Of a stretch of 64,000 nucleotides of DNA, positions 40,479 to 49,827 are shown in pieces. The notes under the pieces were generated by a model. That model was given only the letters and a program-made list of their open reading frames with translations. It was not told the DNA's origin and made no database searches. A program made the position numbers and the translations under genes. The stretch comes from Scandinavium manionii (GTDB lineage Bacteria > Pseudomonadota > Gammaproteobacteria > Enterobacterales > Enterobacteriaceae), in contig NZ_JALIGC010000040.1 in NCBI RefSeq assembly GCF_024764775.1, positions 434,001 through 498,000 of the forward strand, given 5' to 3'. Every line of letters begins with the position of its first letter. Positions within the stretch are counted from its first letter, which is position 1.

Positions 40479-43400
40479 TTACCTCAATACTTCCTTCAGC
40501 ACCGGGCCGATGGCCTCAAACGCCTGTGGGGAAATGATGTCGACGTGAGCGCAGTTCTGGCGATACACCTCAAGCTCTTTCACCCACGGCCCCCAGGCAC
40601 GATGCGGGTCCTGGCCCGGCGTCAGCGTTTTTTCGGCGACGAACAGCGTGGCTTTGCCGTCGAACGAAACGCTGTGCGCGGTGGTTAACAGGCGCACCGC
40701 ATCGGCGTAGTTCCCTTCAATCGCATTGAACAATTCGCCGGACGCCTGCCCCTGTTGCGCCGCCAGAAACGCTTCACGCTCGCGGTTAATTTCCGCCAGC
40801 ACGGCCGGGTCCAGCCCATTGGCTTCTTTTTCCGACCAGTTCTGCGTTTCCGGCGGCCAGGTATCCAGCAGCCCGAGGAACGCCACCGCTTCGCCGCGCT
40901 GACGCAAACGCGCCGCGATGCCGTGCGCCAGCGTGCCGCCGAGCGAGTAGCCGAACAGATAATACGGGCCGTGCGGCTGCTGTTGCAGTAGCGTCGACAG
41001 ATGGTGCTCGCACAGCGCATCCAGATTTTCCGCGCTGGCCATTGGCCCTTCCGGACGCGGCGATTGAATGCCGGTTATCGACCAGCGCGGGCTCAGCCAG
41101 CGGGCCAGCACGCTGAACTGCCAGGCAAAACCGGACGCCGGATGGAAGCACCACAGCGTTGGCCCATGGCTTTCACGCAGCGGTAGAATCGCCTCGTAAC
41201 CCAGCCGCTGAGCCTGCGCGTCGTTCACCGAATCCAGCAGATGACTGAGTTTACCGACGCTCGAGGCTACCATCACCTGTCCCGGCGTGACCTGACGCAC
41301 AAAGGTTCGGCTGAGCTGCGCCGCCAGACGCATCGCCAGCAACGAATGGCCGCCAAGCGCGAAGAAATCAGCATCGACGTCGCCAATCTCACAGCACAGC
41401 AGCGCGGAAAACGCTTCTGCCACCGCGTGCTCGGTGGCGCTTTCCAGCGCACGCCCTGGCGCTTTTTGCGTCAGTTCCGGCAGCGGCAAGGCTTTGCGGT
41501 CGAGTTTGCCGTTAGCGCTCAGTGGTAGCGAGGACAACGGAATAATCGTGATCGGCACCATGTGCGGCGGCAGCGTGTCGCGCAGGCTTTCCAGCAGCAC
41601 GTCGCACGCCAGCGGCAGCCCGGAATCGGACACCACGTAGCCCACCAGTTGACGCGCATCGCCGCCCACCGCCGCGGCCTGATTCAGCACGCAGGCATGT
41701 GCCACAGCCTGTGCCACGCCGGGCAAACTCAGCATCATGCGCTCGATTTCACCGAGCTCTATACGCTGCCCGCGAATTTTGAGCTGATCGTCGCTGCGGC
41801 CCAAATATTCCACCGCGCCGTTATCGAGCCAACGCGCCACGTCGCCGGTGCGATACATGCGCTCACCCGGCGCAAACGGGGAGGCGATAAAGCGGCTGGC
41901 GGTCAGGTCCGGACGGCCCATGTAGCCCTGCGCCAGCTGAATGCCAGTGAGGTATAAATCCCCCGCCACGCCGAACGGCACCGGGCGCATCTGCGCGTCG
42001 AGAATATGCAAACCGGTATTCCACACCGGGAAACCAATCGGCACGCTATTGCCGCTGACCGCCGCCAGTTCAGGGCCAAATGCCGGATACCAGCTGACAT
42101 CCACCGCCGCTTCCGTCGGGCCGTATAAATTGTGCAGTGGCGCGTGAGTGAGCTGTTCCCATTCGCGGCACAGCGCGGTCGGCAGTGCTTCGCCGCTACA
42201 GAAAACCTGTTTCAACGTGCGGCACGACGCCACGTTTTCGTCCGTTAATGAGGCCACGAATGCTGCCAGCATCGACGGGACAAAGTGGGTGGTGGTCACA
42301 CCGAAATCGGCGAAGAACCGTTGCAGCGCCTGCGGGTCGCGATGCGCGTCCGGCTCGGCCATCACCAGTTTCGCGCCGGTGATAAACGGCCACCAAAATT
42401 CCCACACCGAGACGTCAAAACTGCACGGCGTTTTCTGCGCCACTACGTCGGCCGCGGTCAGCGGATAGTTTTCCTGCATCCACAGCAAGCGGTTGACGAT
42501 CGCCGTTTGCCCGACCATCACTCCTTTCGGGCGGCCGGTCGACCCGGAGGTGAAGATGATATAGGCAGTGTGATCGGGCTGCGACAGCGCCAGCGGTGTC
42601 TCGTCCCCCGGTGCCAGCGGCGCGTTGTAGCACAGCGTGTCGATCCCGGAAAAACGGCTGAGCTGATCGTCAGACGTAATCAGCAAAGACGGTTTCGCGT
42701 CTTCGAGCATCATGTGCAGACGATCGTCCGGATAGCCGGTGTCGAGCGGCAGCCAGGCCGCGCCCGCTTCGACGATCCCGTGCAGCGCCAGGGTCAAAAA
42801 GACCGAACGGGGCAGCGCCACCGCCACGCTGTCGCCGGGTTTCACGCCGCGCTCACGCAGCAGATTCGCCAGGGCGACCACCTGCTGGCGCATTTCGCGA
42901 TAGCTGAACTGTAATCGCGCATCGGCCAGCGCGGGTGCGTCAGGCGTTTTCGCCGCCTGGACCGCCACCAGCGCGCTGAGCGTGCTTTCCGGCAGCATCA
43001 TGCCAGTTTCATTAATCTGTTCGAGGCGCTGATATTCGGTGTCCGACACCAAATCCACATCGCCGCAGCGAAGCGCAGGGTTGGCGGAAAACTGCTCCAG
43101 CATCGCCAGTAAACGCGCGGTGTGCTGTTGCAGCGTGGCTTCGTCGTAACGTTGCTGATTCGCCAGGACTTCAATCGACAGTCCGCCCTCTTCGTCCGGG
43201 AACAACGCCAGTTCAAGATCATTCACCGGTCCGGTGGCGAGCGTGTGCGTGGTGGCGCGAACGCCGTCAATTTCGAGTTGATAATCGAATACTTTGACGT
43301 TAAATACCGGGCCAAACAGCGGTTCGTCACCCGCAGCCTTTCCTGCATCACGCACGATTTGTTCGGCATCATAGCGCTGATGGCGACGCATTTTTTTCAG

Positions 43401-44345
43401 CTGTGCGCCCAGACGATTGGCCAACTCTGACAGGGTTTCTTCCGGTTTGAGGGTGACCGCCAGCGGCAGCACATTCAGCACCGGTCCGGTGGCGGTGAGC
43501 GCCGCCGAGCCTAACCGGCGCATGAAAATGTAGCCCGCTGCGTAGTCGTTCCGACCACACAGGCGACCCAACCACAGCGCCGTCAGCGCGAGGGCTAAAT
43601 CGGTGCGTGGGCTGGTGGTGGCCGCAGATAAACGGCTAAACGCCTGTTTGTCGGCGCTGAGTTTTAAGCGCCAGATGGCGGTGGTCGAGGCGCGACCCGG
43701 CAGCGGTGCGGCAGACAGCGAGGCCGGAGACGGTAGCTGCTGGCGCTGTTCAGCCCAGAACGCACCGTCGCGGCTCCAGGCGTCGCTGTCGCGATAGCGC
43801 TGATATTCATCGACCACGTCCGCAAAGGGGGTAAACGGTGATTCCGGCGGCGCTTCGCCTTTCAGCAACGCGCGATAAATATGTACGACCTGGCGGGTAA
43901 TGGCCGGGAAACTGAAGCCATCAACCAGTAAATGGTGATATCGCTGATACCAGTACCAGCGGTTATCGGCCACACGGAATAGCTGGTGACACACCAGCGG
44001 GTTGCCGCTGTCGACCCGGGTGTTTTGCGCCAAATCAACCTGCATGTGTGCGAGTGCGGCGGCGTGCGCGTCGGCTTCATGACGTAAATCCTGCACCGCT
44101 GAAACACCCGGCGTGAGCGCGTCATCAACCCATTGCCACGGTTCGCCGTTTTCGTCGGTGAAGCGCATACGCAGGGTGTCGGCCTGCGCCAGCCCCAACG
44201 TTATGGCCTGCTGTAACAGCGACGCGTCAATCGCGCCGTCGAGTTCAACGTAATGGGCAACGCTCCAGGCATTTGGCAGCGTGGAGAGCTGTTCCGCCAT
44301 CCAGATCCCCGGCTGGGCCGCAACCAGCGGTAAACGCTCAGTCAT
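40479..44345 (-). CDS. entF: Enterobactin synthetase component F (NRPS)
   Basis: A 1288-residue non-ribosomal peptide synthetase that activates L-serine, condenses it with dihydroxybenzoyl-EntB and releases the cyclic trimer enterobactin. Domain order: condensation (about 1-430, HHLLVDGFS as the HHxxxDG motif), adenylation (about 460-960, FTSGSTGRPKGVMVG and NLYGPTEAAVDVSW), peptidyl carrier (GGHSLLAMRL with the pantetheinylated Ser, near 1005), thioesterase (GYSLGG nucleophile near 1140, CAHVDII near the end). GGAGG precedes the ATG at 44345, which overlaps ybdZ by 8 bp. Confidence 0.98.
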   Translation of the reverse strand: MTERLPLVAAQPGIWMAEQLSTLPNAWSVAHYVELDGAIDASLLQQAITLGLAQADTLRMRFTDENGEPWQWVDDALTPGVSAVQDLRHEADAHAAALAHMQVDLAQNTRVDSGNPLVCHQLFRVADNRWYWYQRYHHLLVDGFSFPAITRQVVHIYRALLKGEAPPESPFTPFADVVDEYQRYRDSDAWSRDGAFWAEQRQQLPSPASLSAAPLPGRASTTAIWRLKLSADKQAFSRLSAATTSPRTDLALALTALWLGRLCGRNDYAAGYIFMRRLGSAALTATGPVLNVLPLAVTLKPEETLSELANRLGAQLKKMRRHQRYDAEQIVRDAGKAAGDEPLFGPVFNVKVFDYQLEIDGVRATTHTLATGPVNDLELALFPDEEGGLSIEVLANQQRYDEATLQQHTARLLAMLEQFSANPALRCGDVDLVSDTEYQRLEQINETGMMLPESTLSALVAVQAAKTPDAPALADARLQFSYREMRQQVVALANLLRERGVKPGDSVAVALPRSVFLTLALHGIVEAGAAWLPLDTGYPDDRLHMMLEDAKPSLLITSDDQLSRFSGIDTLCYNAPLAPGDETPLALSQPDHTAYIIFTSGSTGRPKGVMVGQTAIVNRLLWMQENYPLTAADVVAQKTPCSFDVSVWEFWWPFITGAKLVMAEPDAHRDPQALQRFFADFGVTTTHFVPSMLAAFVASLTDENVASCRTLKQVFCSGEALPTALCREWEQLTHAPLHNLYGPTEAAVDVSWYPAFGPELAAVSGNSVPIGFPVWNTGLHILDAQMRPVPFGVAGDLYLTGIQLAQGYMGRPDLTASRFIASPFAPGERMYRTGDVARWLDNGAVEYLGRSDDQLKIRGQRIELGEIERMMLSLPGVAQAVAHACVLNQAAAVGGDARQLVGYVVSDSGLPLACDVLLESLRDTLPPHMVPITIIPLSSLPLSANGKLDRKALPLPELTQKAPGRALESATEHAVAEAFSALLCCEIGDVDADFFALGGHSLLAMRLAAQLSRTFVRQVTPGQVMVASSVGKLSHLLDSVNDAQAQRLGYEAILPLRESHGPTLWCFHPASGFAWQFSVLARWLSPRWSITGIQSPRPEGPMASAENLDALCEHHLSTLLQQQPHGPYYLFGYSLGGTLAHGIAARLRQRGEAVAFLGLLDTWPPETQNWSEKEANGLDPAVLAEINREREAFLAAQQGQASGELFNAIEGNYADAVRLLTTAHSVSFDGKATLFVAEKTLTPGQDPHRAWGPWVKELEVYRQNCAHVDIISPQAFEAIGPVLKEVLR

Positions 44346-44553
44346 GGCGGCCTCCGGCAAAATGGGCAGGGTTCAGCGTGGTCCAGCGCGCTGCCAGCCA
44401 GGCGTTACAGACTTCGGCGCTTTGCGGTTCGCAGACGATTTCCCAGCCCGCCGGGAGGGCGCACTGCTGCGGCCAAAGGCTGTACTGCTGGCGGGAATTT
44501 TGCAGGATATAAAACTGCCCTTGCGCATCATCGAAAGGGTTACTGATTTGCAT
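44338..44553 (-). CDS. ybdZ: MbtH-like protein YbdZ
   Basis: A 71-residue MbtH-like protein that binds and activates the EntF adenylation domain. The family signature is clear: SNPFDDAQGQFYIL, SLWPQQCALPAGW and the later tryptophan in AWLAARWTTLNP. GGAG precedes the ATG at 44553. It overlaps the start of entF by 8 bp and lies 26 bp after fes, so fes-ybdZ-entF form one Fur-controlled operon. Confidence 0.96.
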   Translation of the reverse strand: MQISNPFDDAQGQFYILQNSRQQYSLWPQQCALPAGWEIVCEPQSAEVCNAWLAARWTTLNPAHFAGGRHD

Positions 44554-44579
44554 ACCAAACTCCTGTCGTAAAGCGCGCT

Positions 44580-45785
44580 TTATGCATCGGCCAGCGGCTG
44601 CCAGAGCGCGATCAGCCCTGCAGTAAGCCCGCCACGCCAACACAGCGCATCGTGTCCGCCGTCAACCTGACGCCAGAAAACCGGCTGCTGTTGTAGTTGT
44701 TGTAAGAGGGCCTGATTGGCCTCAAAGATGACCGGCTCGCGACGTCCGGCTTCAAGCCAGATCCGCAGGCCCTGCGGTGAAAATTCACCGCGAGAAAGTT
44801 TTTCGAGAATGACGCCGCCGTGGCGATCGCCACGTTTCGGCCACCAGTAGGAGCCGGACTGACTCAGCACACAGCCAAAACGCTGCGGCCAGCTGAGCCC
44901 GGCGAACATCGCCGCCAGCCCGCCGAAGCTTTGCCCGGCGACCAACGTGCGTTCCGGCTGCTCGCTGAACGGCGCGATGCGCTGAACCTGCGGGAGCAGC
45001 TCGGCCTGTAACGCCTGCCAGAAATCGGTGTTGCACGGCAATTCCGCGCTGCGATGGGCGGTGTCGATGGCATCCACCAGCACATACACCGCCGCCGGAA
45101 GCTGCCCTTCGCGGGTCAGTCGGGCGAGCGGCGACCACACCGGCATACTTTCAGCCCAGAATTGACCATCAAGCAAAATCGCCAGCGGCCGCGCATGCTG
45201 TGACGGTTTTCCGGTGGTGAAAATCCACACCCGGCGGACATTCCCGAGACGCTGGCTGTGCCATTGAATACACACCGGCGGCGTGTACGGTTCGTCGGGG
45301 CTGTCCCAGCCTGGCTGTTCAGGGGCGTCGGGCAGTGACAGCGCAGACACCGCATGCCCGCGTCCACCGCGCCAGCTGTGCTTATTACGCGGATCGGCCA
45401 TCGCCTGCGGCAGCAGTTTTCGCCAGCCTTCGCGCAGCAAAATGCGATCCGGTGCGTTGCCGTTAAACAGCGCTGCATCGAAATCATCGTCGCGTTCAGA
45501 AGGAATGAAACAGTAGCTGCCGCGCCAGCTGGCAGGCAGCCGCGTCTGCCACTGCCAGACGTCAGTGCCCGGCAGACGGGACAGCGTCTGCGGCACCGAA
45601 TTCTGGTGGTGATCGGTCACGCCGGTGATGTAAAGCCACACCCGCTTGAGATTCGAATGCCGCTCGCTACCCGCCGGATCGCGCCAGTAAAACGTGACGT
45701 GGCAAAACGCCCCTTCCCGCCGCCATTGTGGCCCGTCAATGCGTTTCCACCAGGCTGCACTCCCTGTCGTTACCGTCTCCGCCAC
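44580..45785 (-). CDS. fes: Enterobactin esterase Fes (cytoplasmic)
   Basis: Hydrolyses ferric enterobactin in the cytoplasm to release iron. The product is 401 residues, with no signal peptide. The N-terminal DUF3327 domain (VTFYWRDPAGSE, YITGVTDHHQNS) is followed by an alpha/beta hydrolase with the nucleophile Ser in VAGQSFGGLAAMFAG and the His in GGHDALCWRGG. The start is GTG at 45785; an in-frame later start is possible, as has been noted for E. coli Fes. First gene of fes-ybdZ-entF, divergent from fepA across a Fur-box region. Confidence 0.96.
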   Translation of the reverse strand: MAETVTTGSAAWWKRIDGPQWRREGAFCHVTFYWRDPAGSERHSNLKRVWLYITGVTDHHQNSVPQTLSRLPGTDVWQWQTRLPASWRGSYCFIPSERDDDFDAALFNGNAPDRILLREGWRKLLPQAMADPRNKHSWRGGRGHAVSALSLPDAPEQPGWDSPDEPYTPPVCIQWHSQRLGNVRRVWIFTTGKPSQHARPLAILLDGQFWAESMPVWSPLARLTREGQLPAAVYVLVDAIDTAHRSAELPCNTDFWQALQAELLPQVQRIAPFSEQPERTLVAGQSFGGLAAMFAGLSWPQRFGCVLSQSGSYWWPKRGDRHGGVILEKLSRGEFSPQGLRIWLEAGRREPVIFEANQALLQQLQQQPVFWRQVDGGHDALCWRGGLTAGLIALWQPLADA

Positions 45786-45830
45786 GTTAACCCCGCGCTG
45801 TCTGTGGATTATTTTGTTACAGGCTAAAAA

Positions 45831-45868
45831 TTATTGATAATATTATTGATAACTATTTGCATTTGCAA
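45831..45868. promoter_or_regulatory. Overlapping Fur boxes, fes/fepA
   Basis: The stretch contains GATAAT, ATTATT and GATAAC hexamers in a row followed by TATTTGCATTTGC, i.e. overlapping Fur motifs of the NAT(A/T)AT type. It sits between divergent fes and fepA, matching the known Fur-controlled pair in E. coli. Confidence 0.75.
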
Positions 45869-45950
45869 TAGCGTATTGACGCGCGTTTTACTTTCCTTCC
45901 CCTGCGCTCTGACAGGGGGTTTATTTGATACAGCAGGACGTTGGCTCACA

Positions 45951-48176
45951 ATGAATAACAAACTCAAATCCTTGGCCTTACTGGTCAATCTGGGTATTTA
46001 CGGGGTGGCATTACCCGTATTCGCAGAAGAGACCGCAAAGGCAAAAACTGCAGACGCTGAAGAAACCATGGTCGTTACCGCGGCGCAGCAGAACCTTCAG
46101 GCGCCGGGTGTTTCAACCATTACCGCCGATGAAATCCGTAAACGCCCGCCCGCTCGTGACATTTCCGAAATCATCCGCACCATGCCTGGCGTTAACCTGA
46201 CCGGTAACTCCACCAGCGGCCAGCGCGGCAACAACCGCCAGATTGATATTCGCGGCATGGGCCCGGAAAACACCCTGATCCTGATTGACGGTAAACCGGT
46301 CACCAGCCGGAACTCGATTCGTTTAGGCTGGCGCGGCGAGCGTGATACCCGTGGCGACACCAGTTGGGTTCCACCAGAGATGATTGAGCGTATCGACGTT
46401 ATTCGTGGCCCGGCTGCGGCGCGCTACGGCAACGGCGCGGCAGGCGGCGTGGTGAACATCATCACCAAAAAAGTGAACAATGAGTGGCACGGCAGCTGGG
46501 ACACGTTCATGAATCTGCCGGAGCATAAAGATGAAGGCTCCACCAAACGCACTAACTTCAGCCTGACCGGCCCGATGGGCGGCGATTTCAGCTTCCGCCT
46601 GAACGGTAACCTGGATAAAACTCAGGCCGACGCCTGGGACATCAACGAAGGCCATCAGTCTGAGCGTACCGAAATTTACCAGAATACCCTGCCCGCCGGG
46701 CGTGAAGGGGTGGAAAACAAAGACATCAATGGCGTGCTGCGTTGGGATTTTGCGCCGATGCAGTCGCTGGAACTGCAGGCAGGCTATAGCCGTCAGAACA
46801 ACCTGTACGCAGGCGATACGCAGAACACCAACACCAATAATTTCGTCAAAGAAAACTACGGTAAAGAGACCAACCGTCTGTACCGTCAAAACTACTCTCT
46901 GACCTGGAACGGCGGCTGGGATAACGGCATCACCACCAGCACCTGGGCGCAGTACGAACACACCCGTAACTCACGCAAAGGCGAAGGCCTGGCGGGCGGC
47001 ACCGAAGGTATCTTCAACTCCGATAAGTTTGTCGATATCGATTTGGACGATGTGCTGCTGCACAGTGAAATCAACCTGCCTGTCGACTTCGTGTTCAACC
47101 AGACGCTGACCCTGGGCACCGAATGGAACCAGCAGCGGATGAAGGATATGGCGTCGAATACCCAGACCTTTATGGGCGGCACCATTCCGGGTTACAGCAG
47201 CACCAACCGCAGCCCGTATTCACAAGCGGAAATCTTTTCGCTGTTCGCGGAAGACAATATTGAAGTGACCGACACTACGATGTTGACCCCGGCGCTGCGT
47301 TTCGATCACCACAGCATTGTCGGCGATAACTGGAGCCCGTCCCTGAACCTGTCGCAAGGACTGTGGGATGATTTCACCCTGAAAATGGGGATCGCCCGCG
47401 CCTATAAAGCGCCGAGCCTGTACCAGACCAACCCGAACTACATTCTCTTCAGTAAAGGCCAGGGCTGCTACGCCAGCGCCAGCGGCTGCTACCTGCAAGG
47501 GAATGAAGACCTGAAAGCCGAAACCAGTATCAACAAAGAAATTGGTCTGGAATTCAAGCGTGACGGCTGGCTGGCGGGTGCCACCTGGTTCCGCAACGAC
47601 TATCGCGACAAGATTGAAGCGGGCTATGCGCCGGTGTACACCAACGGTTCCGGAACCGATCTTTACAAGTGGGAGAACGTCCCGAAAGCGGTGGTTGAAG
47701 GCCTGGAAGGCACCTTGAACGTCCCGGTGAGCGAGACCGTTAACTGGACCAACAACATCACCTACATGCTGCAAAGTAAAAACAAAGAGACCGGCGATCG
47801 TCTGTCTATCATACCGGAATACACCCTCAATTCGACCCTGAGCTGGCAGGTGTATCAGGACTTCTCCGTGCAGTCGACCTTCACCTGGTACGGCAAGCAG
47901 CAGCCGAAGAAGTACAACTACAAAGGCCAACCGGCGACCGGTAGCGAGCTGAACGAAGTTAGCCCGTACAGCATTCTTGGCCTGAGCGGCACCTGGGATG
48001 CGACCAAATACGTCAGCTTCACCGCGGGTATCGATAACCTGTTCGACAAACGCCACTGGCGCGCGGGCAACGCCCAAACAACCGGCGGCGCGACGGGCTA
48101 TATGTACGGCGCGGGTGCAGAGACCTATAACGAGTCTGGCCGCACTTACTACATGAGCGTGAATACGCACTTCTGA
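45951..48176 (+). CDS. fepA: Ferric enterobactin outer-membrane receptor FepA
   Basis: TonB-dependent receptor of 741 residues. The signal peptide ends LPVFA|EE at about 25. The TonB box ETMVVTAAQ is near 38-46, the plug domain follows (PPARDISEIIRTMPGVNL, GPAAARYGNGAAGGVVNIITKK), then a 22-strand barrel ending in ...VNTHF with the C-terminal Phe needed for BAM. The surface-loop pair GCYASASGCYLQG forms the conserved disulfide. The ATG at 45951 is about 12 bp after AGGA. It is divergent from fes and followed by entD. Confidence 0.97.
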   Translation: MNNKLKSLALLVNLGIYGVALPVFAEETAKAKTADAEETMVVTAAQQNLQAPGVSTITADEIRKRPPARDISEIIRTMPGVNLTGNSTSGQRGNNRQIDIRGMGPENTLILIDGKPVTSRNSIRLGWRGERDTRGDTSWVPPEMIERIDVIRGPAAARYGNGAAGGVVNIITKKVNNEWHGSWDTFMNLPEHKDEGSTKRTNFSLTGPMGGDFSFRLNGNLDKTQADAWDINEGHQSERTEIYQNTLPAGREGVENKDINGVLRWDFAPMQSLELQAGYSRQNNLYAGDTQNTNTNNFVKENYGKETNRLYRQNYSLTWNGGWDNGITTSTWAQYEHTRNSRKGEGLAGGTEGIFNSDKFVDIDLDDVLLHSEINLPVDFVFNQTLTLGTEWNQQRMKDMASNTQTFMGGTIPGYSSTNRSPYSQAEIFSLFAEDNIEVTDTTMLTPALRFDHHSIVGDNWSPSLNLSQGLWDDFTLKMGIARAYKAPSLYQTNPNYILFSKGQGCYASASGCYLQGNEDLKAETSINKEIGLEFKRDGWLAGATWFRNDYRDKIEAGYAPVYTNGSGTDLYKWENVPKAVVEGLEGTLNVPVSETVNWTNNITYMLQSKNKETGDRLSIIPEYTLNSTLSWQVYQDFSVQSTFTWYGKQQPKKYNYKGQPATGSELNEVSPYSILGLSGTWDATKYVSFTAGIDNLFDKRHWRAGNAQTTGGATGYMYGAGAETYNESGRTYYMSVNTHF

Positions 48177-48187
48177 TAACGAGGCCG

Positions 48188-48209
48188 CCCCTCTCCTGCG
48201 GGAGAGGGG
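48188..48209. repeat. Hairpin covering the entD ribosome site
   Basis: CCCCTCTCC/GGAGAGGGG stem with loop TGCG ends 7 bp before the entD ATG. The right arm is also the only Shine-Dalgarno-like sequence for entD, so folding would hide it. Member of the CCCTCTCC hairpin family. Confidence 0.7.
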
Positions 48210-48216
48210 TATCACC

Positions 48217-48879
48217 ATGAAAACAGAGCACAGCCCCCTTTCCCTCGACGGTCATACGCTTCATCAGATTGAATTCGACCCCGCGACCTACACCGACGCC
48301 GATTTACTGTGGCTGCCCCATCACGCTCAGCTTTTGCCTGCTGGCAAAAAGCGCAAAGCGGAACATCTCGCTGGCAGGCTTGCTGCGCTTTATGCCTTAC
48401 AGCAACATGGCCTTCGATACATCCCGGCTATCGGCGATAACCGACAACCGCTGTGGCCTAACGGCTGGTACGGGAGCATCAGCCATAGTGGTACGACCGC
48501 GCTGGCGGTGGTGTCACGGGAGCCGGTGGGTGTGGATTTAGAAACGGTGTTTAGCGCGGAGGTGTGTGACGAGATTGCTGACAGTATTATTTCGCCCAAA
48601 GAACATGCGTTGCTGAAAAATTCTGGGCTTCCTTTCCCGTTGGCGCTGACGCTGGCGTTTAGCACCAAAGAGAGCGTGTATAAGGCGTTAAGTTTCGCGA
48701 CCAACGACATGCCCGGTTTTACGGCCGCCCACCTTGTGGCAATTAATCGACAACACATCACGGTGCAGTTAACCGCCGCCTTTGCCCCCACGCTGGCGGG
48801 GCGAATTTGTCGGGTGGCATGGCTGCAAATCAATAATCAGCTCGTGACCCTACTGGCGAAAACTCTCCAGTCGGCGTAG
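48217..48879 (+). CDS. entD: 4'-phosphopantetheinyl transferase EntD
   Basis: Transfers phosphopantetheine from CoA to the carrier domains of EntB and EntF. The product is 220 residues. The PPTase motifs are visible: GWYGSISHSGTTALAVVS near 82-99, VGVDLETVF (Mg2+-binding Asp and Glu) and FSTKESVYKALS near 150. It follows fepA by 40 bp on the same strand, as in E. coli, so it is probably reached by read-through from the Fur-controlled fepA promoter. Its 3' end overlaps the convergent GNAT gene by 30 bp. Confidence 0.96.
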   Translation: MKTEHSPLSLDGHTLHQIEFDPATYTDADLLWLPHHAQLLPAGKKRKAEHLAGRLAALYALQQHGLRYIPAIGDNRQPLWPNGWYGSISHSGTTALAVVSREPVGVDLETVFSAEVCDEIADSIISPKEHALLKNSGLPFPLALTLAFSTKESVYKALSFATNDMPGFTAAHLVAINRQHITVQLTAAFAPTLAGRICRVAWLQINNQLVTLLAKTLQSA

Positions 48880-49551
48880 CTGTTGGCCTTTATCATCAAA
48901 ATTGCTTTCATCAAGCCAGGCCTGAAGCGCGGTATTAATCGCGGGCCATTCGCCGTCGATGATTGATAGCCAGTCGCTGTCACGGTTTCGGCCTTTGCGC
49001 ACCATCCGCTGACGAAAACGGCCTTCGAAGGTGAAACCGATGCGTTCTGCCGCCTGGCGTGAGGCGGTGTTCAGGGAATCGCATTTCCATTCCACACGGC
49101 GATAACCACAGGCGAAGGCTTCGCGCAGCAGTAGCCAGACCACTTCGGTGCTGATGACGCTGCGCTTCATGCGCAGTGACCAACTAACATGCCCGATTTC
49201 CACCGTGCCGTTGGCGCGATCGATTGCCATCAGGCACACCACGCCTGCTGCGCGTTCGCTGCGTAAATCAATGACCGCGAAGGGCACTATCGCGGCGTCA
49301 TCTACTTTGTCCTGCAGCCAGGCATTTGCCGCCTCAACGGAATCAGGCCGCTCGCTGCCGAGCCACGTCCAGTCGCGGTCATCCGGCGCCAGAGCGAAAG
49401 CATCGAACAGATCCGCAGCATGATGCGCGGCATTCAGCGGTTCCAGTCGACAGGTTCGGCCCGTTAACGGTTTACGTTCCAGCAATCCCGCGCCCTGCCA
49501 GTCCGGAAGTGGGTCACCCACTAATTGCTCATATTTGTTGATTTCCGCCAC
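48850..49551 (-). CDS. GNAT-family acetyltransferase (RimJ/RimL-like)
   Basis: A 233-residue protein with a RimJ/RimL-like GNAT domain. The start of the fold is GRTCRLEPLNAAHHAADLFDAFA; GVVCLMAIDRANGTVEIGHVSWSLRMKRSVISTEV holds the beta4 strand and acetyl-CoA region; VEWKCDSLNTASRQAAERIGFTFEGRFRQ is the typical C-terminal part. Likely acetylates a protein N-terminus or small amine; the substrate is unknown. Convergent with and overlapping entD. Confidence 0.85.
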   Translation of the reverse strand: MAEINKYEQLVGDPLPDWQGAGLLERKPLTGRTCRLEPLNAAHHAADLFDAFALAPDDRDWTWLGSERPDSVEAANAWLQDKVDDAAIVPFAVIDLRSERAAGVVCLMAIDRANGTVEIGHVSWSLRMKRSVISTEVVWLLLREAFACGYRRVEWKCDSLNTASRQAAERIGFTFEGRFRQRMVRKGRNRDSDWLSIIDGEWPAINTALQAWLDESNFDDKGQQLRRLESFRQ

Positions 49552-49827
49552 GTCGCCTCCCGATGATTATTCATCACGGTTATATCACATGGCATTACGG
49601 CTTCGCTGCAAACCCGCCAGCCCCAATCGCCGTTAGTTTCGTCAAACAATACATTTTCCGACGTTATCACCAATAAACACCGAATAATACGGAATCATAT
49701 TCTACAAATGCGATCAAAATCGGCTTTAGTGGCGTAAAAAAGCGTGTTTCAGTCCGACATTGCCTCTATTATCGCTTAGACACATTCAGCAATGAAATGA
49801 AACATCCAGTCGGTCGAGAGAGGATCT
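49552..49827. other. Intergenic region upstream of AbgT-family gene
   Basis: A 276-bp gap between divergent GNAT and AbgT-family genes. It is moderately AT-rich. I see no clear operator, repeat or small gene; promoters for both genes are expected here. Confidence 0.5.
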
